The notes below the pieces were generated by a model. The model had not been told where the DNA came from. It saw only the letters and a program-made list of their open reading frames with translations, and did not search any database. The position numbers were made by a program, and so were the translations under genes. From Gemmata massiliana (GTDB taxonomy: Bacteria > Planctomycetota > Planctomycetia > Gemmatales > Gemmataceae): 64,000 nt of DNA. Shown in pieces: positions 15,799 through 24,865 of this stretch (position 1 is its first letter; each line of letters starts with the position of its first letter). The DNA is taken from assembly GCF_901538265.1 (NCBI RefSeq), contig NZ_LR593886.1:3456843-3520842 (forward strand), in the 5' to 3' direction.

Positions 15799-18210
15799 GT
15801 GAATTTGACCGTGTTCCAGAAGGGGTTGGTTCTCATTGCCCTGCCCCTGCTGTTGCAACTCGTCTTCGTTCTCGCGGCCGTGCGATTGCAGCGCGACCAC
15901 GAAGATGCTGAGCGGTGGGCCGCGCACACCAAGAACGTGATCGCCCGTACTCACGAGATCCACGGCACCGTCGCGGACGCCCACGCCTCGGTCCGTGGGT
16001 ACGTCATTTCGGGTGACCAGAGTTTCGCACAGCCCTTTCGGGACGCGCTCCGGAATTTACCGCAACAGTTCGACGAGCTCGACGAGTTCGTGAGGGACAG
16101 CGCAGAACAGGCCGAACGCGCCCGGGTGCTCCGGGACCGGGGGAACGGCTTGTTCGTGTGGCAGCGGGACATTGAGAACTTGCTTCAGGGGGGGGCCACA
16201 GAAGAGGCCGTCAAGCGGGTGCAGACCGGGCGCGGGAACGTGCTCATGGCCGAGTTCCGTCAGGGAGTGAAAGCGTTCTTGGACGAGGAAGAGCGCCTCG
16301 ATCGGGAGCGCGGTGTCGCACTCGAGCGGTCGCGCACCCGGCTCAATCGGTTGTTCATTTTTGGGGGGCTCGCGGTCGTTGCGAGCACGTTCGCTCTCGG
16401 CTTCGTGTTCCACCGGAGCATCGCGCGCCGGTTCGCTGAATTGGAGGCCAACGCGCACCGGTTAGCGGCGGGTAAGGTGCCCACCGCCCCGCTGGAGGGG
16501 AACGACGAGATCGCCAGCGCCGACCGCGCGTTCCGGGAGATGGCCGCCGAACTGACCCGGGCGTCGGAGCAGGCCCGGGATCTGTATGACAACGCCCCGT
16601 GCGGGTACCACTCGGTCGACCAGGACGGGGTGCTCGTCGCGGTCAACCGAACCGAGTTGGAGTGGCTCGGGTACGAGGCCGACGAGGTGATCGGGCGCAG
16701 GCGGTTTGTCGATCTGGTGGACCCGAACAGTCGCGCCGCGTACCAGCGCGGGTTCGACCGGGTGCGGGAAGAGGGCGCGGTCGTCGGCGTCGAACTCGAT
16801 CTGGCGCGCAAGGACGGGACCACGTTCCCTGTTTTGGTCAGCTCTTCGTCGGTCCGTGGTTCCGACGGGCGCTACTTGCGCAGTCGCACGATGCTGACCG
16901 ATCTGACCGAGCGGAAGCGCGCCGAGGATGAGGTCCGGCGGTTGAACACCGAACTGGAAGAGCGGGTGCGGACCCGGACGGCCGAACTGGGCCGGACGAA
17001 CGCAGCTCTGCGCGAGGAAGAGGCGCTATTTCGCGGTGCGTTCGACACCACGAACATGGCGATGGTGCTGACGGACCTCGACAACCGTTTCATCCGCGCA
17101 AATGCCGCCTTCGCTCGGATGTTCGGGTACGCGAAATCGGACGAGGTGCTGGGACTGGGGTTGGCCGACGTCACCCACCCGAATCACTTGGACGAGAGCC
17201 TCGATCGCCGGGCGGTGCTCCTGGCAGGGACGAGCGACCACTTCCAAATGGAGAAACAGTATCGACACAAGGACGGGCACGTCTTGTGGGGGCTGACGAA
17301 CGTGGCCCTGGTCCGCGGCCCGGACGGGCGCCCGCTGATGTACGTGGGCCAGGTGCAGGATATTACCGAGCGAAAGGCGGCTGAGTTGGCCGTCCGGGAG
17401 CGGAGTGCGGCGCTGGCCGAGGCGAACCGGGATCTGGCCCAAAAGAACACCGAGAACGAGATGTTCGTGTACAGCGTGTCACACGATCTCCGGTCCCCGC
17501 TCGTGAACCTCCAGGGGTTCAGCAAGGAACTGGAGAAGGGGTGCCAACAACTGACCGCCCTGGTCAACGAAGAAAGTGTTCCCCCGGACGTTCGGACCCG
17601 GGGGCGGGCGCTGCTCGAAGGAAAAATGGCCAAATCGATCGGATTCATCCAAACGGCCGTTCTCCGGCTGAGCGGGATCATTGATGCCCTGTTACGTCTA
17701 TCTCGTGTCGGCCGAATTGAATATCGTTGGGATGTCGTTGATGTGAGTCGGATCGTCGCGCAGGTCGTGGGTGCTGCCCAGGGCACCATCGCCGAGCGCG
17801 GGGCGACCGTCCGGGTCGGCGACCTGCCCACCGCGCGCGGCGACCGAACCGCGCTCGAACAACTGTTCGGGAACCTGATCGGGAACGCCCTGACCTACTT
17901 GGACCCGGCCCGGCCCGGGGTGATCGAGATCGGGTGCCTGCCGCTGGGAACGGCGGACGTTCCCAGCGGGTTCCGGACCTATTTCGTGCGGGACAACGGA
18001 TTGGGGATCGCCCCGGTACACCGCCAGAAGATCTTTCAGGCGTTCCAGCGAGCACACCCGGGGGTCGGGTCCGGAGAGGGGTTGGGGCTAGCGATCGTCG
18101 CCCGTGTCGCGGAGCGCCACCACGGGCGCGTCTGGGTCGAGTCGCACCCCGGTGCGGGCAGCACGTTTTTCGTTACCCTCCCTGTACCCGGGGACGCGAG
18201 CACGCGGTAG
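15799..18210 (+). CDS. Membrane sensor histidine kinase: CHASE3-like, HAMP, two PAS, HisKA, HATPase
   Basis: This 803-residue kinase starts with a GTG. Membrane helices lie at about 9-27 and 185-205 and bracket a 150-residue periplasmic helical domain containing SVRGYVISGD, typical of CHASE3 sensors. A HAMP segment (to ~255) is followed by PAS domains at ~265-375 and ~410-530, joined by a coiled coil (RRLNTELEERVRTRTAELGR). HisKA has YSVSHDLRSPLVNLQGFS with His near 562, and HATPase motifs include DNGLGI and GEGLGLAIV. This layout resembles phytochrome-like kinases that signal to small Rcp1-type regulators, and exactly such a regulator follows 27 bp downstream. The ligand is unknown. Confidence 0.92.
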   Translation: MNLTVFQKGLVLIALPLLLQLVFVLAAVRLQRDHEDAERWAAHTKNVIARTHEIHGTVADAHASVRGYVISGDQSFAQPFRDALRNLPQQFDELDEFVRDSAEQAERARVLRDRGNGLFVWQRDIENLLQGGATEEAVKRVQTGRGNVLMAEFRQGVKAFLDEEERLDRERGVALERSRTRLNRLFIFGGLAVVASTFALGFVFHRSIARRFAELEANAHRLAAGKVPTAPLEGNDEIASADRAFREMAAELTRASEQARDLYDNAPCGYHSVDQDGVLVAVNRTELEWLGYEADEVIGRRRFVDLVDPNSRAAYQRGFDRVREEGAVVGVELDLARKDGTTFPVLVSSSSVRGSDGRYLRSRTMLTDLTERKRAEDEVRRLNTELEERVRTRTAELGRTNAALREEEALFRGAFDTTNMAMVLTDLDNRFIRANAAFARMFGYAKSDEVLGLGLADVTHPNHLDESLDRRAVLLAGTSDHFQMEKQYRHKDGHVLWGLTNVALVRGPDGRPLMYVGQVQDITERKAAELAVRERSAALAEANRDLAQKNTENEMFVYSVSHDLRSPLVNLQGFSKELEKGCQQLTALVNEESVPPDVRTRGRALLEGKMAKSIGFIQTAVLRLSGIIDALLRLSRVGRIEYRWDVVDVSRIVAQVVGAAQGTIAERGATVRVGDLPTARGDRTALEQLFGNLIGNALTYLDPARPGVIEIGCLPLGTADVPSGFRTYFVRDNGLGIAPVHRQKIFQAFQRAHPGVGSGEGLGLAIVARVAERHHGRVWVESHPGAGSTFFVTLPVPGDASTR

Positions 18211-18237
18211 GCGATTCTTTTTGTTCAGGGAGTATCA

Positions 18238-18687
18238 ATGGTCGAGCGCGAACTGGTTATTCTGCTCGCCGAAGACGACGAGGGGCACGCCTACTTGGTG
18301 CAACAGAACCTGCTTGATGCGGGGCTGGCCAATATGGTCGTTCACGTGAAGGACGGGCAGGAGGCGCTCGACTACATCCGGTGCGAGGGCGCGTACCAAG
18401 CGCGCATGCCGAACGGCCCGCTGCTGCTGTTGCTGGACATTAACATGCCGCGCGTGGACGGGATCGAGGTGCTGCGCCAACTCAAGGCGAACCCGAAGAC
18501 GGACGAGTTTCCGGTGATCATGCTGACCACCACTGACGACCCGCGCGAGGTCAAACGGTGCTACGAGCTGGGGTGCTCCAGTTACGTCACCAAGCCGGTC
18601 GAGTACGACCGGTTCGTCGAGGCGGTTCGGCGCCTCGGGCTGTTCCTCGCGATCGTGAAAGTGCCCCGAGAAGACGACCGGGCGTAG
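18238..18687 (+). CDS. Single-domain response regulator (Rcp1-like)
   Basis: This 149-residue protein consists only of a receiver domain: acidic pocket LAEDDEGHAY, phospho-acceptor Asp67 in LLLLDINMPRVDG, Thr in MLTTTDD and Lys in SYVTKPVEYD. With no output domain it probably shuttles phosphate or acts by protein contact. The DDEGHAYLVQQNL opening and DYIRCEGAY insert are typical of regulators paired with phytochrome-type kinases. It sits between two kinases with gaps of 27 and 16 bp, so the three genes form one operon. Confidence 0.93.
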   Translation: MVERELVILLAEDDEGHAYLVQQNLLDAGLANMVVHVKDGQEALDYIRCEGAYQARMPNGPLLLLLDINMPRVDGIEVLRQLKANPKTDEFPVIMLTTTDDPREVKRCYELGCSSYVTKPVEYDRFVEAVRRLGLFLAIVKVPREDDRA

Positions 18688-18703
18688 CTGGAGTTGATTT
18701 GAG

Positions 18704-21001
18704 ATGACAGTTTCCCTTGCTGCTGCTGCCCCCAACGTCATTACGGCTGCCACCGTTTTGGTCGTTGAGGACGATTTGGGAATCGCCGAACTCGAGCGCG
18801 GCCGGCTCGAAGAGGCCGGGTACAACGTGGTGCTCGCCGCGACCGCGGAAGAGGCACTGGTTGAAGTTACGAAGGGGGCGGTCGACCTCGTGCTCCTCGA
18901 CTACCGGCTCCCCGGTGGAACGGACGGGTTAGACTTCTATGCCCGCGCGAAGGCCGCCGGGTACGACCTACCGGTCATCCTGGTGACCGGGTTCAGTAAC
19001 GAGGCCACTGTGATTCAGGCGCTGCGCGTCGGGGTCCGGGACTTCGTCACCAAATCCCTGGAGTACCTCGACTACCTCCCGGAAGCGGTCGCCCGGATCT
19101 TGCGCCAAGTGGGGACCGAGCGCCGACTGGCCGAGTCCGAGGCTCGGCTGACCGGGATCATTGAGTCGGCGAAGGACGCAGTGATCGTGGTCGAAGAGAA
19201 CCGGCGCATCAGCCTGTTCAACCCGGCCGCGGAGCGCATGTTCGGGTGCCCGGCGGGGCGCGCGATGGGACGCCCGCTCACCGACTTCATCCCGAACGAA
19301 TTCGTCTCTTCGGGCGCGGACGATTCCGAGTCCGGCTCCCTGTCGAGTCGCATCCGGTCGGGCACGCGCGGGCGCCGGGCCAACGGCGAGGAGTTCCCGC
19401 TGGAAGCGACCGTTTCGCGCGGCGAGGTGGCCGGGAGCCGGTTTCACACGGTGGTCGTGCGGGACGTCACGGAACGGAACCGAGCCGAGGAAGCGCTGCG
19501 CCGGAGCGAGGCGCTCCTGCGCCAAGCCGAGAGCATGGCGCATGTCGCCGGGTGGACCTATGACGTGCGCAACGGTGAGTACGTCAGCTCGGAAGAGGGC
19601 AGCCGGATCTGTGAGTGCATCCCCGGGCCGCACGTCGGTGAGGAGTTGGCCCGTAAGGTCCACCCGGACGACCGGGCGCGCGTGGAGGCGGCGCTGCGCC
19701 AGGCCCTGGCCGGGACGCCGTTCGAGATCGAGCACCGGCTCGTCGTCGGTGAGCGCACCAAATGGGTCAACGTGCGCGGGGAGCCGGCGCTGGACGCGGA
19801 CGGGCACATCGTGGGGATCATCGGGGTCACCCAGGACGTGACCGAGCGCAAGCGCCTGGAGGAACAGTTCCGTCAGGCCCAGAAGATGGAAGCGTTCGGA
19901 CAGCTCGCGGGCGGCGTCGCGCACGACTTCAACAACCTCCTCACCGTCATCAACGGGTACTCGGACCTGCTCCTCCCCACCACCTCCGCGGCGGACCGAC
20001 CCGCTCTCGACGCGATCCGCGACGCGGGCGACCGCGCGGCGGCGCTGACCGCTCAGCTCCTGGCGTTCAGCCGCCGCGCGGTGCTGGAGCCGAAGGTTCT
20101 GGACCCGAACACGGTGATCGCCGAAACCGGGCGCCTGCTCCGGCGCCTGATCGGGGAGGACATCATCCTGGTTACCTCGCTCGACCCGGCCCTAAGCCGC
20201 GTGCGCGCGGACCCTGGGCAGTTGGGGCAGGTGCTGATTAACTTGGCGGTGAACGCGCGCGACGCGATGCCGCGCGGCGGGCGCCTGACCATCGAGACCC
20301 GGGACGTCGAACTAGACGAGGAGTACACCCGACTGCGCGCGGGGGTGCGCCCGGGGCGCTACGTAATGACCGCGGTCGCCGATACCGGGACCGGGATGAC
20401 GGAGGAGGTGAAGGCCCGGATCTTCGAGCCGTTCTTCACCACGAAGGGGGTCGGGAAGGGGACCGGACTGGGACTGGCCACCACTTACGGGATCATCAAG
20501 CAGAGCGGCGGGCACGTCGAGGTGTACAGCGAACTCGGCGTCGGTACCACGTTCAAAGTCTACCTCCCAGTGGTCGACGGACCGTCCGCGAACGCGCCGG
20601 CCGAAACGGTCGTGGTGCGAGGCGGGACAGAGTCCGTACTCCTGGTCGAAGATCAGGTGGACGTGCGGACGTTCGCGCTGCTCGCGCTACAGACCTATGG
20701 GTACGCGGTGACGCCCGCGGTCGACGGCCGGGACGCGGTGAACCTGGTCGCGGGCGGTACGCCGGTGGACCTGCTCGTAACCGACGTCGTAATGCCCGGG
20801 ATGAGTGGCCGCGAGTTGGCCGAAATTCTCAGACGACAGAACCCGGGGCTGAAGGCGCTGTTCACGAGTGGGTACACGGACGATGCTGTGGTGCGCCACG
20901 GGGTTCTGGACGCGGACGCCGCGTTCCTCCAGAAACCGTACACCCCAATGGCCCTCGCGCGCAAGGTGCGCGAGGTACTCGACCGGCACCCGGAGGGGTA
21001 A
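18704..21001 (+). CDS. Hybrid histidine kinase: REC, two PAS, HisKA, HATPase, REC
   Basis: This 765-residue cytoplasmic protein has an N-terminal receiver (Asp66 in LLDYRLPGG), PAS domains at about 145-255 and 270-380, HisKA with VAHDFNNLLTVI and His near 407, HATPase (NLAVNARDAMP, DTGTGMTEE, KGTGLGLATTYG) and a C-terminal receiver (Asp near 694 in VTDVVMPG). The input receiver can be charged by the upstream membrane kinase or its REC partner and could gate the kinase core; this makes a multistep relay plausible. The kinase core closely resembles that of the kinase at 1929, indicating paralogy. The gene ends 39 bp before a convergent YCII gene. Confidence 0.93.
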   Translation: MTVSLAAAAPNVITAATVLVVEDDLGIAELERGRLEEAGYNVVLAATAEEALVEVTKGAVDLVLLDYRLPGGTDGLDFYARAKAAGYDLPVILVTGFSNEATVIQALRVGVRDFVTKSLEYLDYLPEAVARILRQVGTERRLAESEARLTGIIESAKDAVIVVEENRRISLFNPAAERMFGCPAGRAMGRPLTDFIPNEFVSSGADDSESGSLSSRIRSGTRGRRANGEEFPLEATVSRGEVAGSRFHTVVVRDVTERNRAEEALRRSEALLRQAESMAHVAGWTYDVRNGEYVSSEEGSRICECIPGPHVGEELARKVHPDDRARVEAALRQALAGTPFEIEHRLVVGERTKWVNVRGEPALDADGHIVGIIGVTQDVTERKRLEEQFRQAQKMEAFGQLAGGVAHDFNNLLTVINGYSDLLLPTTSAADRPALDAIRDAGDRAAALTAQLLAFSRRAVLEPKVLDPNTVIAETGRLLRRLIGEDIILVTSLDPALSRVRADPGQLGQVLINLAVNARDAMPRGGRLTIETRDVELDEEYTRLRAGVRPGRYVMTAVADTGTGMTEEVKARIFEPFFTTKGVGKGTGLGLATTYGIIKQSGGHVEVYSELGVGTTFKVYLPVVDGPSANAPAETVVVRGGTESVLLVEDQVDVRTFALLALQTYGYAVTPAVDGRDAVNLVAGGTPVDLLVTDVVMPGMSGRELAEILRRQNPGLKALFTSGYTDDAVVRHGVLDADAAFLQKPYTPMALARKVREVLDRHPEG

Positions 21002-21039
21002 ACCGGAAAGGTTCGTGACCCGTCGCACCGTTCTGAGAT

Positions 21040-21342
21040 CTACAACTTTCGGGTCGGGTTGTGCGCGGTTTCGCCCGCGACGGTCGTCCACTCGCGCACG
21101 CGCCACCGCGTCACCAAGCCGTTTGTCACATAGGGGTCGCTAGTTGCGAACGCTTCTACAGGGTCGGGTGAGTCACATTTGAAGAGTAGCACGGCCCCGT
21201 CGGGCGGGTCGGCGAGCGCCCCCCCGAGCACCAATTCCCCGCGATCCGCAGCGGCCCAGGCGTGCGCCAGGTGTGCGGCACGTAGCGGAACGCGCCGGTC
21301 CACGTAATCCGGAGCCACGTCGTAAAAGAGCAAGTAGTGCAT
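21040..21342 (-). CDS. YCII-related (YciI family) protein
   Basis: This 100-residue protein begins MHYLLFYDVAPDYVDRRVPL and contains HAWAAADRGELVLGGALADP, the His-x-n-Gly core of the YCII fold. The fold is a small alpha-beta barrel seen in dehydrochlorinase-like or regulatory proteins; the activity is rarely known. ATG 21342 matches the family start, and the longer frame to 21531 would add 63 residues of unlikely sequence. It converges with the kinase operon. Confidence 0.8.
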   Translation of the reverse strand: MHYLLFYDVAPDYVDRRVPLRAAHLAHAWAAADRGELVLGGALADPPDGAVLLFKCDSPDPVEAFATSDPYVTNGLVTRWRVREWTTVAGETAHNPTRKL

Positions 21343-21545
21343 CGCATCACCCGCACAAACGGAACCACCGAAAAGGCCGCTTCCTGAACCGCGTGCGCGC
21401 GAAAAGCGGCGCGGTTCGGCCTCCATCGTCGCGTACTGCGGGCCGATATTCCACACTGTTCCCGAACGCGACCCGCGGTCGCAGTTGGGAGCGAACCGGT
21501 CACGACGACCGGTACTCCGATCGCCCTCCACGGAAGGACCGTTCC

Positions 21546-21647
21546 ATGTACAAAATCCTCCTCGCGATCCTTTTGGCCGCCGTTACCTTCACCTCCGTCT
21601 CGGGGTGCCGTACCGCTTCGTCGGGCAGTTGTAACTGCGGTCGCTAA
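21546..21647 (+). CDS. Tiny lipoprotein-like peptide, 33 residues
   Basis: The frame encodes MYKILLAILLAAVTFTSVSG followed by CRTASSGSCNCGR. A Lys-containing start, a hydrophobic core and VSGC form a complete lipoprotein signal with Cys21 as lipidation site, leaving a mature peptide of only 13 residues. GGAAGGA seven bases before ATG 21546 is a good ribosome site, and a strong hairpin follows 21 bp after the stop. Such entericidin-like small lipoproteins occur in many bacteria. Function is unknown. Confidence 0.7.
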   Translation: MYKILLAILLAAVTFTSVSGCRTASSGSCNCGR

Positions 21648-21668
21648 ACGTTGGCCATTAATGATTTT

Positions 21669-21697
21669 GGGCCGCGCGAACGTGAATCGCGCGGCCC
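21669..21697 (+). terminator. Hairpin terminator after the small lipoprotein
   Basis: A perfect 11-bp stem (GGGCCGCGCGA 21669-21679 with 21687-21697) closes a 7-base loop. There is no marked T run. Confidence 0.65.
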
Positions 21698-21939
21698 GGC
21701 TTCGCGCCCCGCCTCACACACACTTGTCACTTTGTTATTCCGTCTTCGTCGGGTGAATTTCGTTCCGCGGTGGCCCACGGCCTTATTGATCGGAACCGAA
21801 AGCTGGTACGCCCGGCCGAATTCTTGTGCGCACTTCAAGCGCCGCGTTCGTGCGCCCGCTCGGGCCGGTTGACAGCCCCTTTATTGTGCCCCACCGTTGC
21901 GTATCCCCGTGTTCTTGCACCGCCAAACGGGTGCGAAGG

Positions 21940-24072
21940 ATGGCCTCGGTGTCAGTCACGTTATCCGCCCAAAGTCCGACCCCGAGCAACTCCCGGTCCC
22001 GCCGGCGCGACGCGGTCCTCGCGACCGTTCTCGATCCGCGCCGGCTCCCGACGCCGCCCGCCGTCGCGCTCCAGGTCGTGAGCGCCGCGAGCCGCCCGGA
22101 CTGCAATCCTAACGAGATCGTTCGTCTGCTCTCGCAAGACCCGGCCCTTTGCGCGAAGCTGCTGAAGGCGGTCAACTCGTGCCTGTACGGGCTGAGTAAG
22201 CCGATCGCCTCGCTGGAGCGCGCGATCACGGTGCTGGGTCTCGGCCCGGTCCGGTCGCTGGCGCTCGGGCTGTCGCTGCCCGCGATCAAGACCGGCCCCG
22301 CGGACCCGGAAACGCGGGCCTACCAAATTACGTCCGTCGCCGGGGCGATTATCGCGCGCGACCTCTCCGCGCGCACCCCCCGCTCCTCGCCCGCCGACGA
22401 CATGGTCGCGGGTCTGCTCCGGGACATGGGCGCGGTGCTGCTCCAGCAAACGTACCCCGATGCCTGGCGCGATATGACGGAGCGCTGGGGCGACCACCTG
22501 CTCGCGCAGGCGTGCGAGGCCGAGGAAGAAACGTTCGGTATCAACCACGCGGACGTGACCGCCGAACTGCTCTCGATCTGGAAGTTGCCCCCGGAAATCG
22601 TCCAGCCGATCCGCTTCCACCACAACCCGGAACAGCTCGCCGGGGCCGCAAAAGCGGTCAGTCGGCGCGCCGAACTGCTCTACTTCTCGGGCCTGCTCGC
22701 GAGCCTCGACACCGTGGTGCGGCACCCGACCGTTCTCGAATACGTACTCGACGTGGCCCGCACTCAATACGGGCTGCCGAAGCCCGAACTCATTCGGTTC
22801 ATGCGCGGGATCGTTCCCAAGATCATCGATTTCGGCGAGCTACTGAACCGCGACGTGCGCGACTGCCCGAACTTCGCGGAAGCGCTCACGGCGGGCGGAC
22901 AGGAACTGGTGAACCTCGCGGTGGAGACGAACCGCACTCGACTCAGCGGCGCGGTACCCACGTCCGGCGTGCGCCAGATTCCAGTTCCTGGTGGTGTGGT
23001 GCCCCCGTCCCAGGCGCGCTCGGCGCCAGCGCCCGGTGGCCAAGTACCCCAGTCACACGCGCGTCCGGCACCAACTCCGGCCCCGTCCGGGCACGGAACC
23101 TCTCCTCAGCCCGCGCCCCAGTCACAAACACAGTACGACGTTTGGTCCTCGGCCGGGGCCACGCTCGATGCGGGCACCGGTCGGCGCGCGGCAGGGTCCA
23201 AATCTGGTCCCACGCTGCCCGAGTTCCGCCCCGGGTTCCTCGAACAGTTCCCGGTCAGCGGGTGCCAGTTGGGGGACTACGAACTGCGCGAGATTCTCGG
23301 ACGCGGGGCGATGGGGATTGTGTTCAAGGGATACGAACCGAGTTTGGCCCGGTTCGTAGCGATCAAGATGCTCGCGCCAGAAACGTCGGCGGACCCGCGG
23401 GTCCGGGAGCGGTTCGCGCGGGAGGCTCGGGCGGGTGCGGCGGTCCGGCACGAAAACGTGGTCACCATCTACGCGGTGCGCGAACTCGGGGGCATCTCGT
23501 ACCTCGCGATGGAATACGTCCAGGGCGTCGCACTCGACCGGTATATCGAGAAGAAGAACCCGCTGCCCGTTACCACCATTGTCCAACTCGCGCGCCAGAT
23601 CGCTCTCGGTCTGGCCGCGGCCCACAAGCGGGGCATCATTCACCGCGATATTAAGCCCGCAAACATCATCCTGGAATACGAGACGAACACCGCGAAGATC
23701 GCCGATTTCGGGCTCGCGCGGAACGGGGCCGATGGCGGCAACTTGTCGCAAACCGGGGGGCTGATCGGTACGCCCTACTTCATGGCCCCGGAGCAAATTC
23801 AAGGGCAACCCGCGACCGTGGCCTCGGACCTGTTCAGTCTGGGCGGTGTGTTGTATTCGCTGTGCACCGGTATCCCGCCGTTCCCGGAGAAATCTCTGGC
23901 CGCGGTCCTCTACGCGGTGTGCTCGGCGGAACCGAAACCGATCTACAAGCTCCGATCGGACATTCCGCAGTGGCTCGAAGACGTGGTGATGAAGCTCCTG
24001 AGCAAAGATCCCACCCAGCGGTTCAAGAACGCTTCCGAGGTCGCAGACGCGCTTATCAAGAGTACGCACTGA
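21940..24072 (+). CDS. HDOD domain fused to a Hanks-type serine/threonine protein kinase
   Basis: The N-terminal part (about residues 20-260) is an HDOD domain: RLPTPPAVALQVVSAASRPD, LSQDPALCAKLLKAVNS and GLLRDMGAVLLQQTYP are typical. A Pro/Ser/Gln-rich linker of about 120 residues follows (KVPSHTR-like repeats of QVPQSHARPAP). The kinase domain has GRGAMGIVFKG, VAIKMLAP, IIHRDIKPANII (catalytic Asp near 570), ADFGLARN and GTPYFMAPEQI, so it should be active. HDOD proteins often transmit cyclic-di-GMP or stress signals, so the fusion probably couples that sensing to phosphorylation. No transmembrane helix is present. The start is uncertain: ATG 21940 or the 21826 codon 38 residues upstream. 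Confidence 0.9.
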   Translation: MASVSVTLSAQSPTPSNSRSRRRDAVLATVLDPRRLPTPPAVALQVVSAASRPDCNPNEIVRLLSQDPALCAKLLKAVNSCLYGLSKPIASLERAITVLGLGPVRSLALGLSLPAIKTGPADPETRAYQITSVAGAIIARDLSARTPRSSPADDMVAGLLRDMGAVLLQQTYPDAWRDMTERWGDHLLAQACEAEEETFGINHADVTAELLSIWKLPPEIVQPIRFHHNPEQLAGAAKAVSRRAELLYFSGLLASLDTVVRHPTVLEYVLDVARTQYGLPKPELIRFMRGIVPKIIDFGELLNRDVRDCPNFAEALTAGGQELVNLAVETNRTRLSGAVPTSGVRQIPVPGGVVPPSQARSAPAPGGQVPQSHARPAPTPAPSGHGTSPQPAPQSQTQYDVWSSAGATLDAGTGRRAAGSKSGPTLPEFRPGFLEQFPVSGCQLGDYELREILGRGAMGIVFKGYEPSLARFVAIKMLAPETSADPRVRERFAREARAGAAVRHENVVTIYAVRELGGISYLAMEYVQGVALDRYIEKKNPLPVTTIVQLARQIALGLAAAHKRGIIHRDIKPANIILEYETNTAKIADFGLARNGADGGNLSQTGGLIGTPYFMAPEQIQGQPATVASDLFSLGGVLYSLCTGIPPFPEKSLAAVLYAVCSAEPKPIYKLRSDIPQWLEDVVMKLLSKDPTQRFKNASEVADALIKSTH

Positions 24073-24865
24073 TCGAATTTGCCAAAATAAACTGTGCGCT
24101 AACTTCACACCCAAGAAGCTTTTAGGAATTTCTTCGCTGAAAAAGACGCGCCTGTACCAGAATTTTGTTGCGTCTCCGGGAAGGTGCGGTAATTTACTAA
24201 GTGGCGAACCGATTGATAGTCGGCTCTATCGGTGCCTCACTTCTATCTATCCTTAGCCGACGGTGAGGAGTACATCTGATGACAGGTGCTACTAATCTCC
24301 TCTCTAATACCGAGTCGCCGCCGGGCATTTAAGGACTGCACGCCACCGGTCATTTTGAGGTTCAGTCGAGCAAGTGAGGCGTTATTCCGGCTCTCGCCTC
24401 CTGCTGATGTTCGTAAACCTCTGTGACCTGACGCGACAGTCGTTAGCGTTCTTTTGATTTAATCCGAATACACAATTTGCGCCGGAATACGCAACTCGAT
24501 ATTCGAGTAAGGGTCAATTGACCTTCCCGCATTGAGGAGCCGAGTGAGATCGCCCAATCAGGCTCTCAAATGGGATCAATGAAATGGGGCGCTGAATTGT
24601 TCAGCGCCCCAATTTCGTTTGTCGGTCACATCCCGAACTCGCATCGTTCACCCGACCCGGTACTTCATTTCCCGACCCCAATCACATTCGCTCGCAATCT
24701 ACGGACAAGCCCGATGCAGAAGCTGGCGCTCTGGTCCGCGACCGGACCGGATATGTGAAGGCGCCGGTCACGAACCAAAAGCAACCGGATGATGCTTGCG
24801 ACTGGTCGGACCGTAGATTCAGATTGAGCGCCCGCCCCGTGTTACATCCCCGCGAGTGCCTCCCA
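24073..24865. other. Intergenic region with one hairpin
   Basis: About 790 bases lack a convincing gene. The only clear element is the hairpin at 24586-24610. A stretch around 24120-24500 is less GC-rich than the flanking genes. A small untranslated RNA ending at the hairpin is possible but unsupported. Confidence 0.4.
24586..24618 (+). terminator. Strong hairpin with T-rich tail
   Basis: A perfect 11-bp stem (GGGGCGCTGAA 24586-24596 with 24600-24610) around a 3-base loop is followed by AATTTCGTTTG. It lies 510 bp after the HDOD-kinase stop, so what it terminates is unclear. Confidence 0.6.
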
